From: Prochlorococcus sp. AG-363-P08
GTDB lineage: Bacteria > Cyanobacteriota > Cyanobacteriia > PCC-6307 > Cyanobiaceae
Length of the DNA: 52,609 nt
NCBI GenBank assembly: GCA_003278195.1
Contig: QCGE01000012.1
Span: 1-52,609, forward strand
Direction of reading: 5' to 3'
Position numbers and translations under genes: made by a program. This document shows, in pieces, positions 18,190-27,082 of this stretch. The notes under the pieces were generated by a model. It saw only the letters and a program-made list of their open reading frames with translations. It did no database searches and was not told where the DNA came from. How positions within the stretch are numbered: position 1 is the stretch's first letter; every line of letters begins with the position of its first letter.

Positions 18190-18435
18190 ATGAGCAACGA
18201 AACACTTGCCCTCACAATGGAAAACGTAGAAAAAGTTCTTGATGAGCTAAGGCCCTTTCTAATTGCTGATGGTGGCAATGTTGAAATTGTCGAAATAGAC
18301 GGGCCAATAGTAAAAGTCCGCCTTCAGGGAGCATGCGGTAGTTGTCCAAGCAGCACAATGACCTTAAAAATGGGAATAGAACGGAAGCTTCGCGAAGTCA
18401 TACCTGAAGTGAGCGAGGTAATCCAAATCCTCTAA
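18190..18435 (+). CDS. nfu: NFU-type iron-sulfur cluster scaffold protein
   Basis: This 81-residue protein is a stand-alone NifU C-terminal domain. In cyanobacteria this small NFU is the main scaffold that assembles [4Fe-4S] clusters, including those for photosystem I, and hands them to apoproteins. The cluster-binding CxxC is in [20 protein letters not shown] (about 46-65), preceded by [17 protein letters not shown]. Both cysteines are present. The start is ATG 18190. It is divergent from mqo, with the two coding regions very close, so regulation must be compact. Confidence 0.95.
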   Translation: MSNETLALTMENVEKVLDELRPFLIADGGNVEIVEIDGPIVKVRLQGACGSCPSSTMTLKMGIERKLREVIPEVSEVIQIL

Positions 18436-18519
18436 AAAAATTGCAACGCATCAAGTCCTGCTATAAAGGCAAGGGCCTAGCTTTGATATTGCAGGTACAA
18501 ACTCTCCCAAGGAATCCTT

Positions 18520-19677
18520 ATCTCTTTTCATTCAGAAACTTCCCAAGAAGAGAATCTAGATAGACCTTTAAGAAGGTCTGATTTTGTAATTTCTCCTTTT
18601 TTACAGAAGAATGACTTTAGAGCTACTTGGCAAGTTTTATCTACATTTGTTCCCATAGTATTTCTATGGATATTTATAGAAAAAATTCTACAATCTTCAC
18701 CCTCTTTAAATCTAAAAAGTCTTGAACTAATAATTCCATTAGTCCTACTTGTACTTCTTTCCTCTCGAAGTTTTTCATTAATGCATGACTGTGGTCATGG
18801 CTCGCTATTTAATTCTCGGTGGCTTAATCGCTTAACAGGTTTTTTATTAGGAGTGCTTAATGCAATCCCACAACATCCCTGGTCCCGCGGGCATGCTTAT
18901 CACCACAAACATAATGGTAACTGGCAATTATATAGAGGTCCATCTGCATTGTTAACAGTAAAAGATTATCGAGCACTTTCAAAAAAGAACAAGCTTATAT
19001 ACGCAATTAGCAGGCACCCTCTCATGCTTTTTCCTGGGGGATTCTTTTATTTAATAATAAAGCCACGTCTTACATTAATCCTAGGGGTGATTGATTTTTT
19101 TGTCTTTATTTTATCGGAAACACTAGAGAGTATAAAAAGAAAAGAATTTAAGGATATTATATATTTGAAGAAAAGGATTTTATCTCACAAATCAAAGTTT
19201 TGGTACACAAAAGGAGAGTTAACTGATCTTATACTTAACAACATTATGGTCATTTTTACTTGGTCATGTATGTGCAGCTGGCTTGGGGCAGCAAACTTCT
19301 GGAGTTGTTATTCTATTGTAATGACAACTTCAGCTGCGATCTTTATATGTGTTTTCTTTGTGCAACACAATTTTGAAAATTCCTATGCGCATGGAAGCAA
19401 AGATTGGAACTATTTAAAAGGTGCGACAGAAGGCAGTAGCAACCTTGTTGTACCTGATTGGCTAAATTGGTTTTTTGCTGACATCTCATTCCATAGCATC
19501 CACCATCTTTGCGAGCGTATTCCTAACTACAATCTCAGAGCATGTCATATAGAGAATGAACAATTACTTAAGGGAGCAAAAAAACTAAGACTCTCTGAAA
19601 TACCAAGTTGTTTCTCATATATTCTTTGGGATGAAAACCAACAAGAATTAACTACATTGGCAAGCGTTGATAATTGA
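18520..19677 (+). CDS. Membrane fatty acid desaturase-like protein, start codon unclear
   Basis: This is a membrane di-iron desaturase/hydroxylase. The three histidine boxes are HDCGH (at 18784), HAYHHKHNG (about 18892) and HSIHH (about 19492), with hydrophobic stretches between. A frame starting at the first ATG (18781) would begin one residue before the first histidine box and lose the first two membrane helices. The frame is open upstream from 18487 and encodes the expected hydrophobic N-terminus (WQVLSTFVPIVFLWIF, LVLLVLLSSRSFS). No ATG, GTG or TTG occurs there. An ATC at 18520, six bases after AAGGA, is a candidate start. A frameshift from an upstream TTG is the alternative. The substrate (fatty acid or carotenoid) is unknown. 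Confidence 0.75.
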   Translation: MSFHSETSQEENLDRPLRRSDFVISPFLQKNDFRATWQVLSTFVPIVFLWIFIEKILQSSPSLNLKSLELIIPLVLLVLLSSRSFSLMHDCGHGSLFNSRWLNRLTGFLLGVLNAIPQHPWSRGHAYHHKHNGNWQLYRGPSALLTVKDYRALSKKNKLIYAISRHPLMLFPGGFFYLIIKPRLTLILGVIDFFVFILSETLESIKRKEFKDIIYLKKRILSHKSKFWYTKGELTDLILNNIMVIFTWSCMCSWLGAANFWSCYSIVMTTSAAIFICVFFVQHNFENSYAHGSKDWNYLKGATEGSSNLVVPDWLNWFFADISFHSIHHLCERIPNYNLRACHIENEQLLKGAKKLRLSEIPSCFSYILWDENQQELTTLASVDN

Positions 19678-19712
19678 TTCAAATAGTTTTTTTACTGGTT
19701 TTAGATTATCCA

Positions 19713-19994
19713 CTACTGATTGCAGGTAATTCGATTTGAAAGGGCATTTATCATTGCCTCCTTTTCCAAAGGGGGTATGGGTATACAGAGTAAATCTTCT
19801 ACTAGATCCAACCTCCATAAGATACGACTTTTAGGATTACCTGGAAATTCATGAACAAAGTGAACACCCTCTTCAAACAAATTATGCTTATCATTGAGAT
19901 CTTGCAAAGAAATGCCCAAATACTCTAAAAGTTCATTAGTAGAAAACCACGGGTTGGAAGGTATGAACGATGCATTGCATACATCTACAGACAT
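19713..19994 (-). CDS. Small hypothetical protein with possible helix-turn-helix
   Basis: The 93-residue protein contains WFSTNELLEYLGISLQDLND (about 16-35), followed by LFEEGVHFVHEFPGNPKSRILWRLDLVEDLL. The layout resembles excisionase-like winged helix-turn-helix proteins, where a [WF]-S-x-x-E-[LA] helix is followed by a recognition helix and an 'EG.HF' beta wing. That fold is inferred from pattern only. No integrase or phage gene is close, so it may be a housekeeping regulator of marine picocyanobacteria. ATG 19994. Confidence 0.55.
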   Translation of the reverse strand: MSVDVCNASFIPSNPWFSTNELLEYLGISLQDLNDKHNLFEEGVHFVHEFPGNPKSRILWRLDLVEDLLCIPIPPLEKEAMINALSNRITCNQ

Positions 19995-20137
19995 AGCAAA
20001 AAAGACTTGGTTAAATTAAGGATCCCTCTAAGTTATAAATATGCAAGTGCTTTCAATTAAGACAAAAATTATTAGGACTTGTTATAGAAATGATATGTCT
20101 TGAAAATCTATAAAAATAATTGCTAAAAATCTAAAAG

Positions 20138-20446
20138 TCAGTTCGAGATTGGTGCAAATGTCTTTAGGGCAGTTGCAACCTCTTCACACCTAGTTCCTCT
20201 TTTTAGCATTGCCTCTGAGCTACGCACCTCTATTTGACATTGTCTTTTGTTAGCACAAGTCCAACAAATCAAAACATTGACCCGTGATGTATGAGGATGT
20301 GAGCTTATAGCTGTTTCTTCAGCATAAATTTGATGTTCTCCAGAAGCCTCTTCTAAAATTTTCAATCCAAGTTCCTGGAAGGCTGCAGCAAAGGATTCCG
20401 CCAGAGGAGGTCTAGGAATAGAGCTAAGCCACGTGTAAAGAGCCAT
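20138..20446 (-). CDS. Hypothetical protein, 102 residues
   Basis: I do not recognise this soluble protein. It begins with MALYTWLSSIPRPPLAESF and contains a CWTCANKRQCQIEVRS segment with three cysteines (C-x2-C-x5-C). These may bind a metal or form a disulfide. The rest looks alpha/beta. The start at ATG 20446 fits a compact single domain. It stands alone, with about 180 bases upstream before the next divergent gene. Confidence 0.6.
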   Translation of the reverse strand: MALYTWLSSIPRPPLAESFAAAFQELGLKILEEASGEHQIYAEETAISSHPHTSRVNVLICWTCANKRQCQIEVRSSEAMLKRGTRCEEVATALKTFAPISN

Positions 20447-20574
20447 TTCCTTTGGGGCGATCTAGATGACTAGGACATCTAGAAAAAAAATATAGTAAGG
20501 CCAACAAAAGACTGCAACAAATCCATGGTGAGATTAACAAAATTTGTATAATTTGATCTGAATAAGCTGGAGAT

Positions 20575-20610
20575 ATGTATCTCTCTACTTATATCAAGGC
20601 TAGATTATAA
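20575..20610 (+). other. Possible short upstream ORF in a leader
   Basis: ATG 20575 preceded by GGAG starts an 11-codon frame ending at TAA 20610, 16 bases before the aminotransferase-like gene. The start lies inside a small palindrome (GAGATATGTATCTC). It may be a leader peptide or chance. Confidence 0.2.
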
Positions 20611-20626
20611 AAAGACTAAAAGCCAT

Positions 20627-21826
20627 TTGTCACCAAAAAGCAAGCCAGTCAAAATATCTTTCAGAGAAGAGTGTCCTGCTCTTGAAAACAAGGTTTACTT
20701 CAACTATGGAGGACAAGGGCCATTACCAAAATCCTCTTTAAATGCAATCACTGATAGTTGGAAAACAATTCAACGTTTAGGTCCTTTTACCAATGACGTT
20801 TGGCCCTATATAGTTAGTGAAGTACAGAAGTCTAAAGAGCTGTTAGCAGAAAAATGTGGGGTTACTCCACACCAAATTGCCCTAACCGAAAATGTTACCG
20901 CAGGTTGTGTATTACCTCTCTGGGGCATTCCATTTAAAGAAAATGACAGATTACTGATTAGCGATAGTGAACATCCTGGGGTAGTAGCAGCATGCCAAGA
21001 AATTGCAAGAAGGAATAATCTTTATATAGACATATTGCCTGTTCAAACAATTAAAGGAGGTGAAGAGGAGCAAAGCTCTAAATCTATTGTTCTCCAAAGA
21101 ATAAAAAGCTTGTTGACTCCCAGAACCAAATTAGTTGTCTTGTCTCATCTACTCTGGAATACAGGCCAAATAATGCCTATCGAAGAAGTTGCTAAAGAAC
21201 TAAATTTTCACTGTTCTAAAGCATATTTAATGGTTGATGCTGCACAAAGTTTTGGTCAAATACCTATTAGCAAAGCAGCTGCCTCAGCTGACATCTACGC
21301 CTTTACAGGGCATAAATGGTCTTGCGGGCCTGAAGGCCTTGGTGGAGTTGCCCTTTCAGAAAGGATGCTCTTGGAAGCAAAACCTACCCTTATTGGATGG
21401 AGAAGCATAAAAAACGAGAGCATTGTATTCAATACAGACAAAGATCCATTCCACAAAGACGGTAGAAAGTTCGAATTAGCAACCTCATGTGTTCCTTTAT
21501 TAGCAGGCCTAAGATGTTCGTTAAATCTTCTCGAGAGAGAAGGCAATGCAACAAAAAGGCTTGAAATCATAAAAGAATTAAGCAAAAAGCTTTGGGTAGA
21601 TATAAATAACACAGAGAACCTAGAAACAATTCTAAAAGAATATCCACCAGCAGGGATTGTTAGTTTTACACATAAAAGCAATAAGTCAAGCAAATCAATA
21701 GTAAAAGAACTTGGCAAACAAGACATATGGATAAGAAATCTGGAAGAACCAGACTGTTTACGCGCATGTGTTCATATAAGCACTGCTTTTGATGAGCTAA
21801 ATATGCTCATAAAAGCTCTTAAGTAA
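20627..21826 (+). CDS. Class V aminotransferase / cysteine lyase-like PLP enzyme
   Basis: This 399-residue PLP enzyme belongs to the class V (NifS/isopenicillin-epimerase) fold. The N-terminus VYFNYGGQGPLPKSSLNAI and the internal LISDSEHPGVVAACQEIARR resemble the cyanobacterial cyst(e)ine C-S lyase (C-DES) branch rather than SufS. The PLP aspartate is in MVDAAQSFGQIP and the Schiff-base Lys is K230 in FTGHKWSCGPEGLGGV. There is no SufS-type active-site cysteine loop that I can see. The start is TTG at 20627. It could release sulfide or persulfide from cysteine or cystine; the exact substrate is inferred. It is convergent with murE. Confidence 0.85.
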   Translation: MSPKSKPVKISFREECPALENKVYFNYGGQGPLPKSSLNAITDSWKTIQRLGPFTNDVWPYIVSEVQKSKELLAEKCGVTPHQIALTENVTAGCVLPLWGIPFKENDRLLISDSEHPGVVAACQEIARRNNLYIDILPVQTIKGGEEEQSSKSIVLQRIKSLLTPRTKLVVLSHLLWNTGQIMPIEEVAKELNFHCSKAYLMVDAAQSFGQIPISKAAASADIYAFTGHKWSCGPEGLGGVALSERMLLEAKPTLIGWRSIKNESIVFNTDKDPFHKDGRKFELATSCVPLLAGLRCSLNLLEREGNATKRLEIIKELSKKLWVDINNTENLETILKEYPPAGIVSFTHKSNKSSKSIVKELGKQDIWIRNLEEPDCLRACVHISTAFDELNMLIKALK

Positions 21827-21840
21827 AGATTCAATCATAT

Positions 21841-23370
21841 TCAATCTGAAACACGTCTTTTTCTAAGTGCACTAGCCGCAATCTCCCTATCGTCAAAATG
21901 AATCTTACTGGTTCCTAAAATCTGATAGTCCTCATGACCCTTTCCTGCTATCAAAACAAGATCAGTTTCAGAAGCTTGTTTAATTGCTTCATTAATCGCA
22001 GTTTTACGATCTAACTCATAGATCATTTTTGTTCCAATAGGAATACCCTCTCCTATATCTCTAAGTATTCCTTGGGGTTCCTCTGTTCTAGGATTATCAG
22101 AAGTAATAATAATGCTGTCTGCATATTTAGCTGCAACTTTTCCCATCAAAGGGCGCTTAAGACGATCACGGTCGCCTCCGCAACCAAAAACACAAATAAT
22201 ATTATTTTTTGCAAATGGTCTTGCTGCCATCAGCGCATTCTTAAGTCCATCTGGTGTATGTGCATAATCAACTAATACTAATGGCAGGGTGTCCGTCTCT
22301 GTCTCACTTAATATAACTCTTTCCATCCTTCCTGGAACTCCAGGAAAATCAGATAAAGCATTTAAAAGTAGGGGCATGGAAAAACCTTGTTGAAGCAATA
22401 TTCCTACTGCTTGTAGGATATTCATCAAATTAAAATGTCCGCATAGCCTAGATGAGAAATATCCCTCACCAAAAGGACTTATTAAAAGTCCTTTTGTAAA
22501 ACCACTACTATTAATCTCTATCTCTTTAATTAGCAACTCTGCCAAATTACTTCTATAGATATCTTCTCTAAGGGTACTTCTCCAACAACTTGATCCCATT
22601 TCTTGAGCTAATCTCTGTCCCCATGGATCATCAACATTAATCACTGCTCGATTAATTCCAGGCTTAAGTAATGATGATGTAAATAATTTTGACTTAGCCA
22701 AAAAGTATTTCTCCATTGTTTCATGGTAATCAAGATGATCTTGAGTCAGATTTGTAAATACTGCTCCTGAGAAATCACATCCTGCAACCCTGCTTTGTGC
22801 AAGAGAATGTGAACTCACCTCCATGACACATAGATCAACACCACTATTAACCGCATTTGAAAGTTTTTCCTGCAACTGATCAGAAAAATCAGTTGTATGT
22901 GTTGCACTTTCTCTATATCCAGGCCAACGGTTCTCTAATGTTCCAAAAAGCGCAGTTGACTTTCCTACAGAAGAGCTCAAATGTTCAATTAAATGTGTTG
23001 TAGTTGTTTTTCCATTCGTTCCCGTCACGCCAAGTAGAGGTAGTTGCTCAGTTGGCTTCCCCCAGAAAGCCGAAGCCAATGATCCCACCCATTCAGCAAC
23101 AGGTTCTGGAAGAACAATCACAGGGTCCTTTGGGCTTGGGGGATGAATCTCTGCAGCTGCAGAACTTACTAATGCAGCTACCGCTCCCGCAGAAAGAGCA
23201 TCGCGCCAAAACACCCCTCCATCAGCCTTTTGCCCGGGGAACCCAAGGAATAAACTTCCATCTTTGCAATCCCGTGAATCACATGTAATAGAAGTAATTA
23301 AAAGATTTGGAAGGTTTCCTGGAACAGGCAAGCCCACTTCACCTAATAAAGAATGGAGTTTGAAATACAC
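21841..23370 (-). CDS. murE: UDP-MurNAc-tripeptide synthetase (meso-diaminopimelate type)
   Basis: MurE adds the third stem-peptide residue to UDP-MurNAc-L-Ala-D-Glu during cytoplasmic peptidoglycan precursor synthesis. The 509-residue protein has the Mur ligase P-loop [18 protein letters not shown] (about 114-131). It also has [26 protein letters not shown] with the carbamylated-Lys region, and the DNPR specificity motif in [12 protein letters not shown]. The DNPR motif indicates meso-diaminopimelate rather than lysine. The start is GTG at 23370. It is third in a minus-strand run yidD-grx-murE, 26 bases after the glutaredoxin-like gene. Confidence 0.96.
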   Translation of the reverse strand: MYFKLHSLLGEVGLPVPGNLPNLLITSITCDSRDCKDGSLFLGFPGQKADGGVFWRDALSAGAVAALVSSAAAEIHPPSPKDPVIVLPEPVAEWVGSLASAFWGKPTEQLPLLGVTGTNGKTTTTHLIEHLSSSVGKSTALFGTLENRWPGYRESATHTTDFSDQLQEKLSNAVNSGVDLCVMEVSSHSLAQSRVAGCDFSGAVFTNLTQDHLDYHETMEKYFLAKSKLFTSSLLKPGINRAVINVDDPWGQRLAQEMGSSCWRSTLREDIYRSNLAELLIKEIEINSSGFTKGLLISPFGEGYFSSRLCGHFNLMNILQAVGILLQQGFSMPLLLNALSDFPGVPGRMERVILSETETDTLPLVLVDYAHTPDGLKNALMAARPFAKNNIICVFGCGGDRDRLKRPLMGKVAAKYADSIIITSDNPRTEEPQGILRDIGEGIPIGTKMIYELDRKTAINEAIKQASETDLVLIAGKGHEDYQILGTSKIHFDDREIAASALRKRRVSD

Positions 23371-23396
23371 CGACTTTTTACAAAAATAAGTGGAAT

Positions 23397-23711
23397 CTAA
23401 ATAGAGCCAATTGCTTCATTACACGCACTTTGCAACCAACGAAATAGGCCTTCACCTTTAAGCCTAGGAGAAACTCTAGGCAATGGTATTGATGTGGAAT
23501 TAAGTTCATTCTTCAAGACCATAACCGGCACCAATAAGTCATATCGCACCCTAAGACTCGATGGAATTCCAACATCATCAATATCGATAACAGATAGTTC
23601 CATTGGCGGTTTAAGTTGATCAAGGGTCAACTCCCGTAAATGCCCTTCTAGAGTTTCACAAAGACAACAGCCCTCTCTAACATATAAAAATATTTTCATT
23701 TCAGACCTCAA
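23397..23711 (-). CDS. Glutaredoxin-like protein (DUF836 family)
   Basis: This 104-residue protein has a thioredoxin-fold start ([21 protein letters not shown]). Its redox motif is GCCLC, a C-x-x-C type site found in the glutaredoxin-like DUF836 group. The middle part [25 protein letters not shown] has the cis-proline-type VPV typical of thioredoxin folds. The substrate is unknown. Its start overlaps the end of yidD by four bases (ATGA), so translation is probably coupled. The real start could be the internal Met5. Confidence 0.85.
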   Translation of the reverse strand: MRSEMKIFLYVREGCCLCETLEGHLRELTLDQLKPPMELSVIDIDDVGIPSSLRVRYDLLVPVMVLKNELNSTSIPLPRVSPRLKGEGLFRWLQSACNEAIGSI

Positions 23712-23947
23712 TCTGGCACAGGGTCACAGCCGCAAGGAGTGAAGGGATGACATCGAGAGACTCTCTTTAAAGTCAACCAACCTCCTCTCCAAGGTCCATG
23801 CCGGCTTATTGCCTCAACACCATAAGCACTACAAGTTGGGGTAAAACGACATCTAGGGCCAATGATTGGAGATATCCATTGGCGGTAAAACTCAATTAAA
23901 GAAAGAAGAAACCAACTAATTGCTTTTGTCATATAGAGAACCAGCAA
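23708..23947 (-). CDS. yidD: Membrane protein insertion efficiency factor YidD
   Basis: YidD is a small membrane-associated protein that assists YidC-dependent insertion of inner-membrane proteins. The 79-residue protein contains the family core [27 protein letters not shown] and then [24 protein letters not shown]. The conserved cysteines are all present. An amphipathic N-terminal helix ([11 protein letters not shown]) likely binds the membrane. The start may be ATG 23947 or the internal Met at residue 6. First gene of the yidD-grx-murE run and divergent from rpsD, with about 100 bases for both promoters. Confidence 0.95.
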   Translation of the reverse strand: MLVLYMTKAISWFLLSLIEFYRQWISPIIGPRCRFTPTCSAYGVEAISRHGPWRGGWLTLKRVSRCHPFTPCGCDPVPD

Positions 23948-24048
23948 GGATATAGAATATTAGATTGGTGCATTGTGAGTTAGCGAAACAATTTTGTTTG
24001 TTTCTGAGTAGCTTGCTTCCACCTCGATTGTCCTTCATTTAGTCGTTT

Positions 24049-24657
24049 ATGTCTCGATACCGCGGCCCTCGTTTGAGGATAACGCGTCGCTTGGGAGATC
24101 TTCCAGGTCTCACCCGGAAGGCCGCAAAACGGTCTAATCCGCCAGGTCAGCACGGCCAAGCCCGTCGCAAGCGCTCTGAATACGCTATCCGTCTTGAAGA
24201 AAAACAAAAGTTGAGGTTTAACTACGGGATCTCAGAAAGACAACTTGTTCGCTATGTCAAGAAAGCACGTGCACAAGATGGTTCCACGGGAACAAACCTT
24301 TTAAAGCTCTTAGAAAACAGGTTAGACAACACTTGTTTTCGCCTAGGTTTCGGTCCAACCATCCCTGGATCGAGACAGTTAGTCAATCATGGTCATGTAA
24401 CTGTCAATGGGCGAGTTCTAGACATTGCTAGCTACCAGTGCAAGGTGGGTGATGTGATTGCAATTCGGGAAAGAAAGGGGAGTAAAAAGCTAGCAGAGGC
24501 AAATCTTGAATTCCCTGGCCTAGCGAATGTCCCACCACATCTGGAATTTGATAAATCCAAGATGTCTGCAAAACTCACTGGAAAATGCGAGAGGGAATGG
24601 GTTGCCCTTGAAATCAACGAGTTATTAGTTGTGGAATACTACTCACGTAAGGTCTAA
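24049..24657 (+). CDS. rpsD: 30S ribosomal protein S4
   Basis: S4 binds 16S rRNA early in assembly of the small subunit. The 202-residue protein has the N-terminal S4 domain beginning [20 protein letters not shown]. The S4 RNA-binding motif follows as [36 protein letters not shown] (about 89-125). The usual C-terminal [11 protein letters not shown] is present. There is no zinc-type cysteine cluster. It is monocistronic, followed by a clear terminator at 24718-24750. Base composition is richer in G+C than its surroundings, as expected for a highly expressed gene. Confidence 0.98.
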   Translation: MSRYRGPRLRITRRLGDLPGLTRKAAKRSNPPGQHGQARRKRSEYAIRLEEKQKLRFNYGISERQLVRYVKKARAQDGSTGTNLLKLLENRLDNTCFRLGFGPTIPGSRQLVNHGHVTVNGRVLDIASYQCKVGDVIAIRERKGSKKLAEANLEFPGLANVPPHLEFDKSKMSAKLTGKCEREWVALEINELLVVEYYSRKV

Positions 24658-24663
24658 GACTCA

Positions 24664-24688
24664 TTTGCTGGAATGAATTTTCAGCAAA
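24664..24688 (+). other. Short hairpin downstream of rpsD
   Basis: TTTGCTG (24664-24670) and CAGCAAA (24682-24688) form a 7-bp inverted repeat a few bases after the rpsD stop. It lacks a T-tract. It may stabilise the 3' end of the message before the true terminator. Confidence 0.35.
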
Positions 24689-24717
24689 TCTGGGGGACCC
24701 ACCTCAATGTTTTTTCA

Positions 24718-24750
24718 AACCTCTGGTTGTCTTTAGCCAGAGGTTTTTTT
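24718..24750 (+). terminator. Rho-independent terminator of rpsD
   Basis: AACCTCTGG (24718-24726) and CCAGAGGTT (24737-24745) form a perfect 9-bp stem with a 10-base loop, followed by a T-run to 24750. This is the textbook form and it lies 60 bases after the rpsD stop. Confidence 0.85.
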
Positions 24751-24822
24751 GGAAGAATTTCGCAAACTTAGACTAAATAACATTCACTGCTTAAGCTGGG
24801 GGAAGTACTTAATCTGCTTCTC

Positions 24823-24966
24823 ATGCCTGCAGCAACAGCACAGAAAAAAACTGGGTTAGTGAGACTTGGAAAATTCACTACCAGTAAATTGATTCAAAAC
24901 CTGGGCTCTAATCCAGAACAATACAAGTTTGAAGGCAACCTCAGAGGGGTATGGGGACGAGATTAA
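24823..24966 (+). CDS. Small hypothetical protein, 47 residues
   Basis: A frame from ATG 24823 to TAA 24966, preceded by GGGGGAAG about 20 bases upstream. The protein is basic and soluble, starting MPAATAQKKTGLVRLGKFTT and ending NLRGVWGRD. The lack of low-complexity sequence and the compact ending suggest a real small protein. I do not recognise it. It lies just after the rpsD terminator. Confidence 0.5.
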   Translation: MPAATAQKKTGLVRLGKFTTSKLIQNLGSNPEQYKFEGNLRGVWGRD

Positions 24967-25144
24967 CCAGTTTCAAGAGCATGCACTAGGTTCAGAATCT
25001 CCTAAAAGAGTCCTTATATTCCTTATATAAGGTCAAAAAACATAGCAAATAAAAATCTATAGACCTTGGGAAAAAGCTTCAATCTTGAAAGTGCCTATTT
25101 ACCTGAATAGGCTTTATTCAAGAATCATTGACATAATTTGATTA

Positions 25145-25552
25145 ATGAATCATCTAACAGCAATTGCAGTTTCTATTCTGATTTTCTTTTTCAGTATGAA
25201 TTCAGCTGTCGCAGAGAGTGAACCAATTGAATTGCCTGAATGCGTTGTAATTACACACTGCGTACTGGAAAATCTTGATGTAACTGAGGTGGAAAAATCA
25301 TTTTCGAAAGTGTTAAAAGCTGTCACCAATACACCGAGGACAAAGATCATCGAGAAAACTAATTCGTATATTCATGCAGAAGCAAAAACAAAATGGAGAA
25401 GATATACAGACGACTTACTTATCAAGGCATTGCCAGAAAGAGGAATTCTACAAATTAGATCAGAATCTCGAGTGGGCATAGGTGATAACGGTGTGAACAA
25501 GAAACGAGTTGATGAATTAGCCTACCGTTTGATGACAGATCAAATCAATTAG
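25145..25552 (+). CDS. Secreted DUF1499 family protein
   Basis: The 135-residue protein has a clear signal peptide (about residues 1-23, with AVA-E cleavage). It is followed by the DUF1499 core: VVITHCVLENLDVTE, then TPRTKIIEKTNSYIHAEAKTKWRRYTDDL, and the typical ending IRSESRVGIGDNGVNKKRVDEL. DUF1499 proteins are small periplasmic or thylakoid-lumen proteins of unknown function. The YIHAE and SRVG motifs are intact. ATG 25145. It is followed in the same direction, 75 bases later, by the second SGNH gene. Confidence 0.85.
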   Translation: MNHLTAIAVSILIFFFSMNSAVAESEPIELPECVVITHCVLENLDVTEVEKSFSKVLKAVTNTPRTKIIEKTNSYIHAEAKTKWRRYTDDLLIKALPERGILQIRSESRVGIGDNGVNKKRVDELAYRLMTDQIN

Positions 25553-25627
25553 AAAATATTACTTTAGTTCAAGATAGTCTAAATCTTTAGTAATGTAATT
25601 TGTCACGCCTACAGAAACTCTAGAACC

Positions 25628-26641
25628 TTGAGAATCAAAGCAAAAGGTATCGGTAACTTAAGCAGCCCAATCAAAAATTTGTTGGCTTTCATCTTAGGAT
25701 CATTATTTTCAGTTCTTTCCTTAGAGATAATTTTAAGAGTTTATTATCATCGGAGCATGGATCTTAATATTGAGATGTTTAAATATGCATCTAAGTTAAA
25801 AGTCCTTACACCCGGAAAGCTTCCTGGACACAAGCATCATCCAAACAAAGAAGCCTTTCTAATGGGAGCAAAAGTTATTACAAATAATTATGGTCTAAGA
25901 GATCATAAGAACTTGACTCCAAAAGTTGAATCAATAAGAATCGCCTTTGTAGGAGATTCATTTACTTTTGGGTGGGGTGTAAATTATGCAAATACCATTC
26001 CCAAACTTCTTGAAGATAAGGCTAATAAAACCTTAAGCTGCAGTAAGCGCATTGAAGTCTTCAATCTTGGAGTAGGAAATTATAATTCAAGCCAACAAAG
26101 TCACTTATACAAAGAGCTTAAAGATTTAATTGATCCAGACTATACAATAGTTCTTCATTTTATAAATGATTCAGAACCTTTTATCGCTTCAAGACCAAAT
26201 ATTATTGAAAAGAATTCCTATATACTTAACTTTATTGCCAACAGATTGAACTCAAAGAAAGTTGGCAATTACTCTGACTATTATCAATCTCTATATTCTG
26301 ACGATACATGGAATGGGAATAAAGCGTCAATTCTTCAAATTGATCGTCTTGCAAAAGAGAATAGTAAAAACAATTTCACAGTTTTTTTACTTCCAGAACT
26401 AAGGCAAATCGGCAGCTATTCACCCTTAATAAAGACCTATTCAAAGAGGGAGTCATTCTTTAAGGAAAATAAAATTGAATATTATGATCTACGCGAGTTC
26501 CTAAACAAAAAGTCTAACTCTGACCCTTCAAAGCTATGGGTATCAAAGTATGATAGTCATTCAAATGCTTTTGCAAATAAACTAATTTCAAACTACATTT
26601 TCAAGAAAATGTCATCGAGGGTGCTAAAAGCATGCCAATAG
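25628..26641 (+). CDS. Membrane-anchored SGNH/GDSL-like protein
   Basis: The 337-residue protein has an N-terminal transmembrane anchor (about 17-36) and an SGNH hydrolase domain. Block I is IAFVGDSFTFGWGV with Ser111. A block II-like glycine/asparagine segment is NLGVGNYNSSQQ, block III is LHFINDSEPF, and the C-terminal Asp/His block is KYDSHSNAFANKL. The TNNYGLRDH segment before the domain is common in extracytoplasmic SGNH proteins acting on surface glycans. All catalytic positions appear present. The start is TTG at 25628. Its anchor (LGSLFSVLSLEI) resembles that of the SGNH protein at 2095-3303. Confidence 0.8.
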   Translation: MRIKAKGIGNLSSPIKNLLAFILGSLFSVLSLEIILRVYYHRSMDLNIEMFKYASKLKVLTPGKLPGHKHHPNKEAFLMGAKVITNNYGLRDHKNLTPKVESIRIAFVGDSFTFGWGVNYANTIPKLLEDKANKTLSCSKRIEVFNLGVGNYNSSQQSHLYKELKDLIDPDYTIVLHFINDSEPFIASRPNIIEKNSYILNFIANRLNSKKVGNYSDYYQSLYSDDTWNGNKASILQIDRLAKENSKNNFTVFLLPELRQIGSYSPLIKTYSKRESFFKENKIEYYDLREFLNKKSNSDPSKLWVSKYDSHSNAFANKLISNYIFKKMSSRVLKACQ

Positions 26642-26733
26642 GTATGTAATCTCAAATTTGATCTATTCATTGTTAATCAAACCAACAGATTTCCAACCGG
26701 AGATGTGTTATATGTAGAGGTCTAATGAATCAC

Positions 26734-26739
26734 AGGAGG
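26734..26739 (+). promoter_or_regulatory. Strong Shine-Dalgarno site for the MIF homologue
   Basis: AGGAGG lies 4 bases before ATG 26744. This near-perfect ribosome site stands out, since most genes here have weak or no site. Confidence 0.7.
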
Positions 26740-26743
26740 CAAA

Positions 26744-27082
26744 ATGCCACTAATCAACATCATTACTTCCATCGATGCTATCAAAGAAGCAGATGAGCTA
26801 CTACAAGAAATTTCTAATGAATTAGCTGAGCTAACAGGAAAGCCAGAAAGTTATGTGATGACTTCTCTTCAAACGAACGTGCCAATGACATTTTCTGGGA
26901 CTTCCGAGCCATGCTGTTATGTGGAAATCAAATCAATCGGTGCAATAGAACCTGCAAAGATGAGTGGTGTATTTTGCAAACTAATCTCAAGCAAAACTGG
27001 AATACCTGCTAACAGAATTTATCTAGGATTTGAGGATGTATCGGCTAATTTATGGGGTTGGAATGGAAGAACATTTGGATAA
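26744..27082 (+). CDS. MIF-family tautomerase
   Basis: The 112-residue protein belongs to the macrophage migration inhibitory factor family of the tautomerase superfamily. After Met removal Pro2 becomes the catalytic N-terminal proline (MPLINIITSI). The middle segment ESYVMTSLQTNVPMTFSGTSEPCCYVEIKSIG and the end YLGFEDVSANLWGWNGRTFG are MIF-like. A Prochlorococcus MIF has been characterised structurally as a phenylpyruvate tautomerase; the natural substrate is unclear. Residue length matches eukaryotic MIF closely. It stands in an accessory interval with a strong ribosome site. Confident of the family, not of the role. Confidence 0.9.
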   Translation: MPLINIITSIDAIKEADELLQEISNELAELTGKPESYVMTSLQTNVPMTFSGTSEPCCYVEIKSIGAIEPAKMSGVFCKLISSKTGIPANRIYLGFEDVSANLWGWNGRTFG

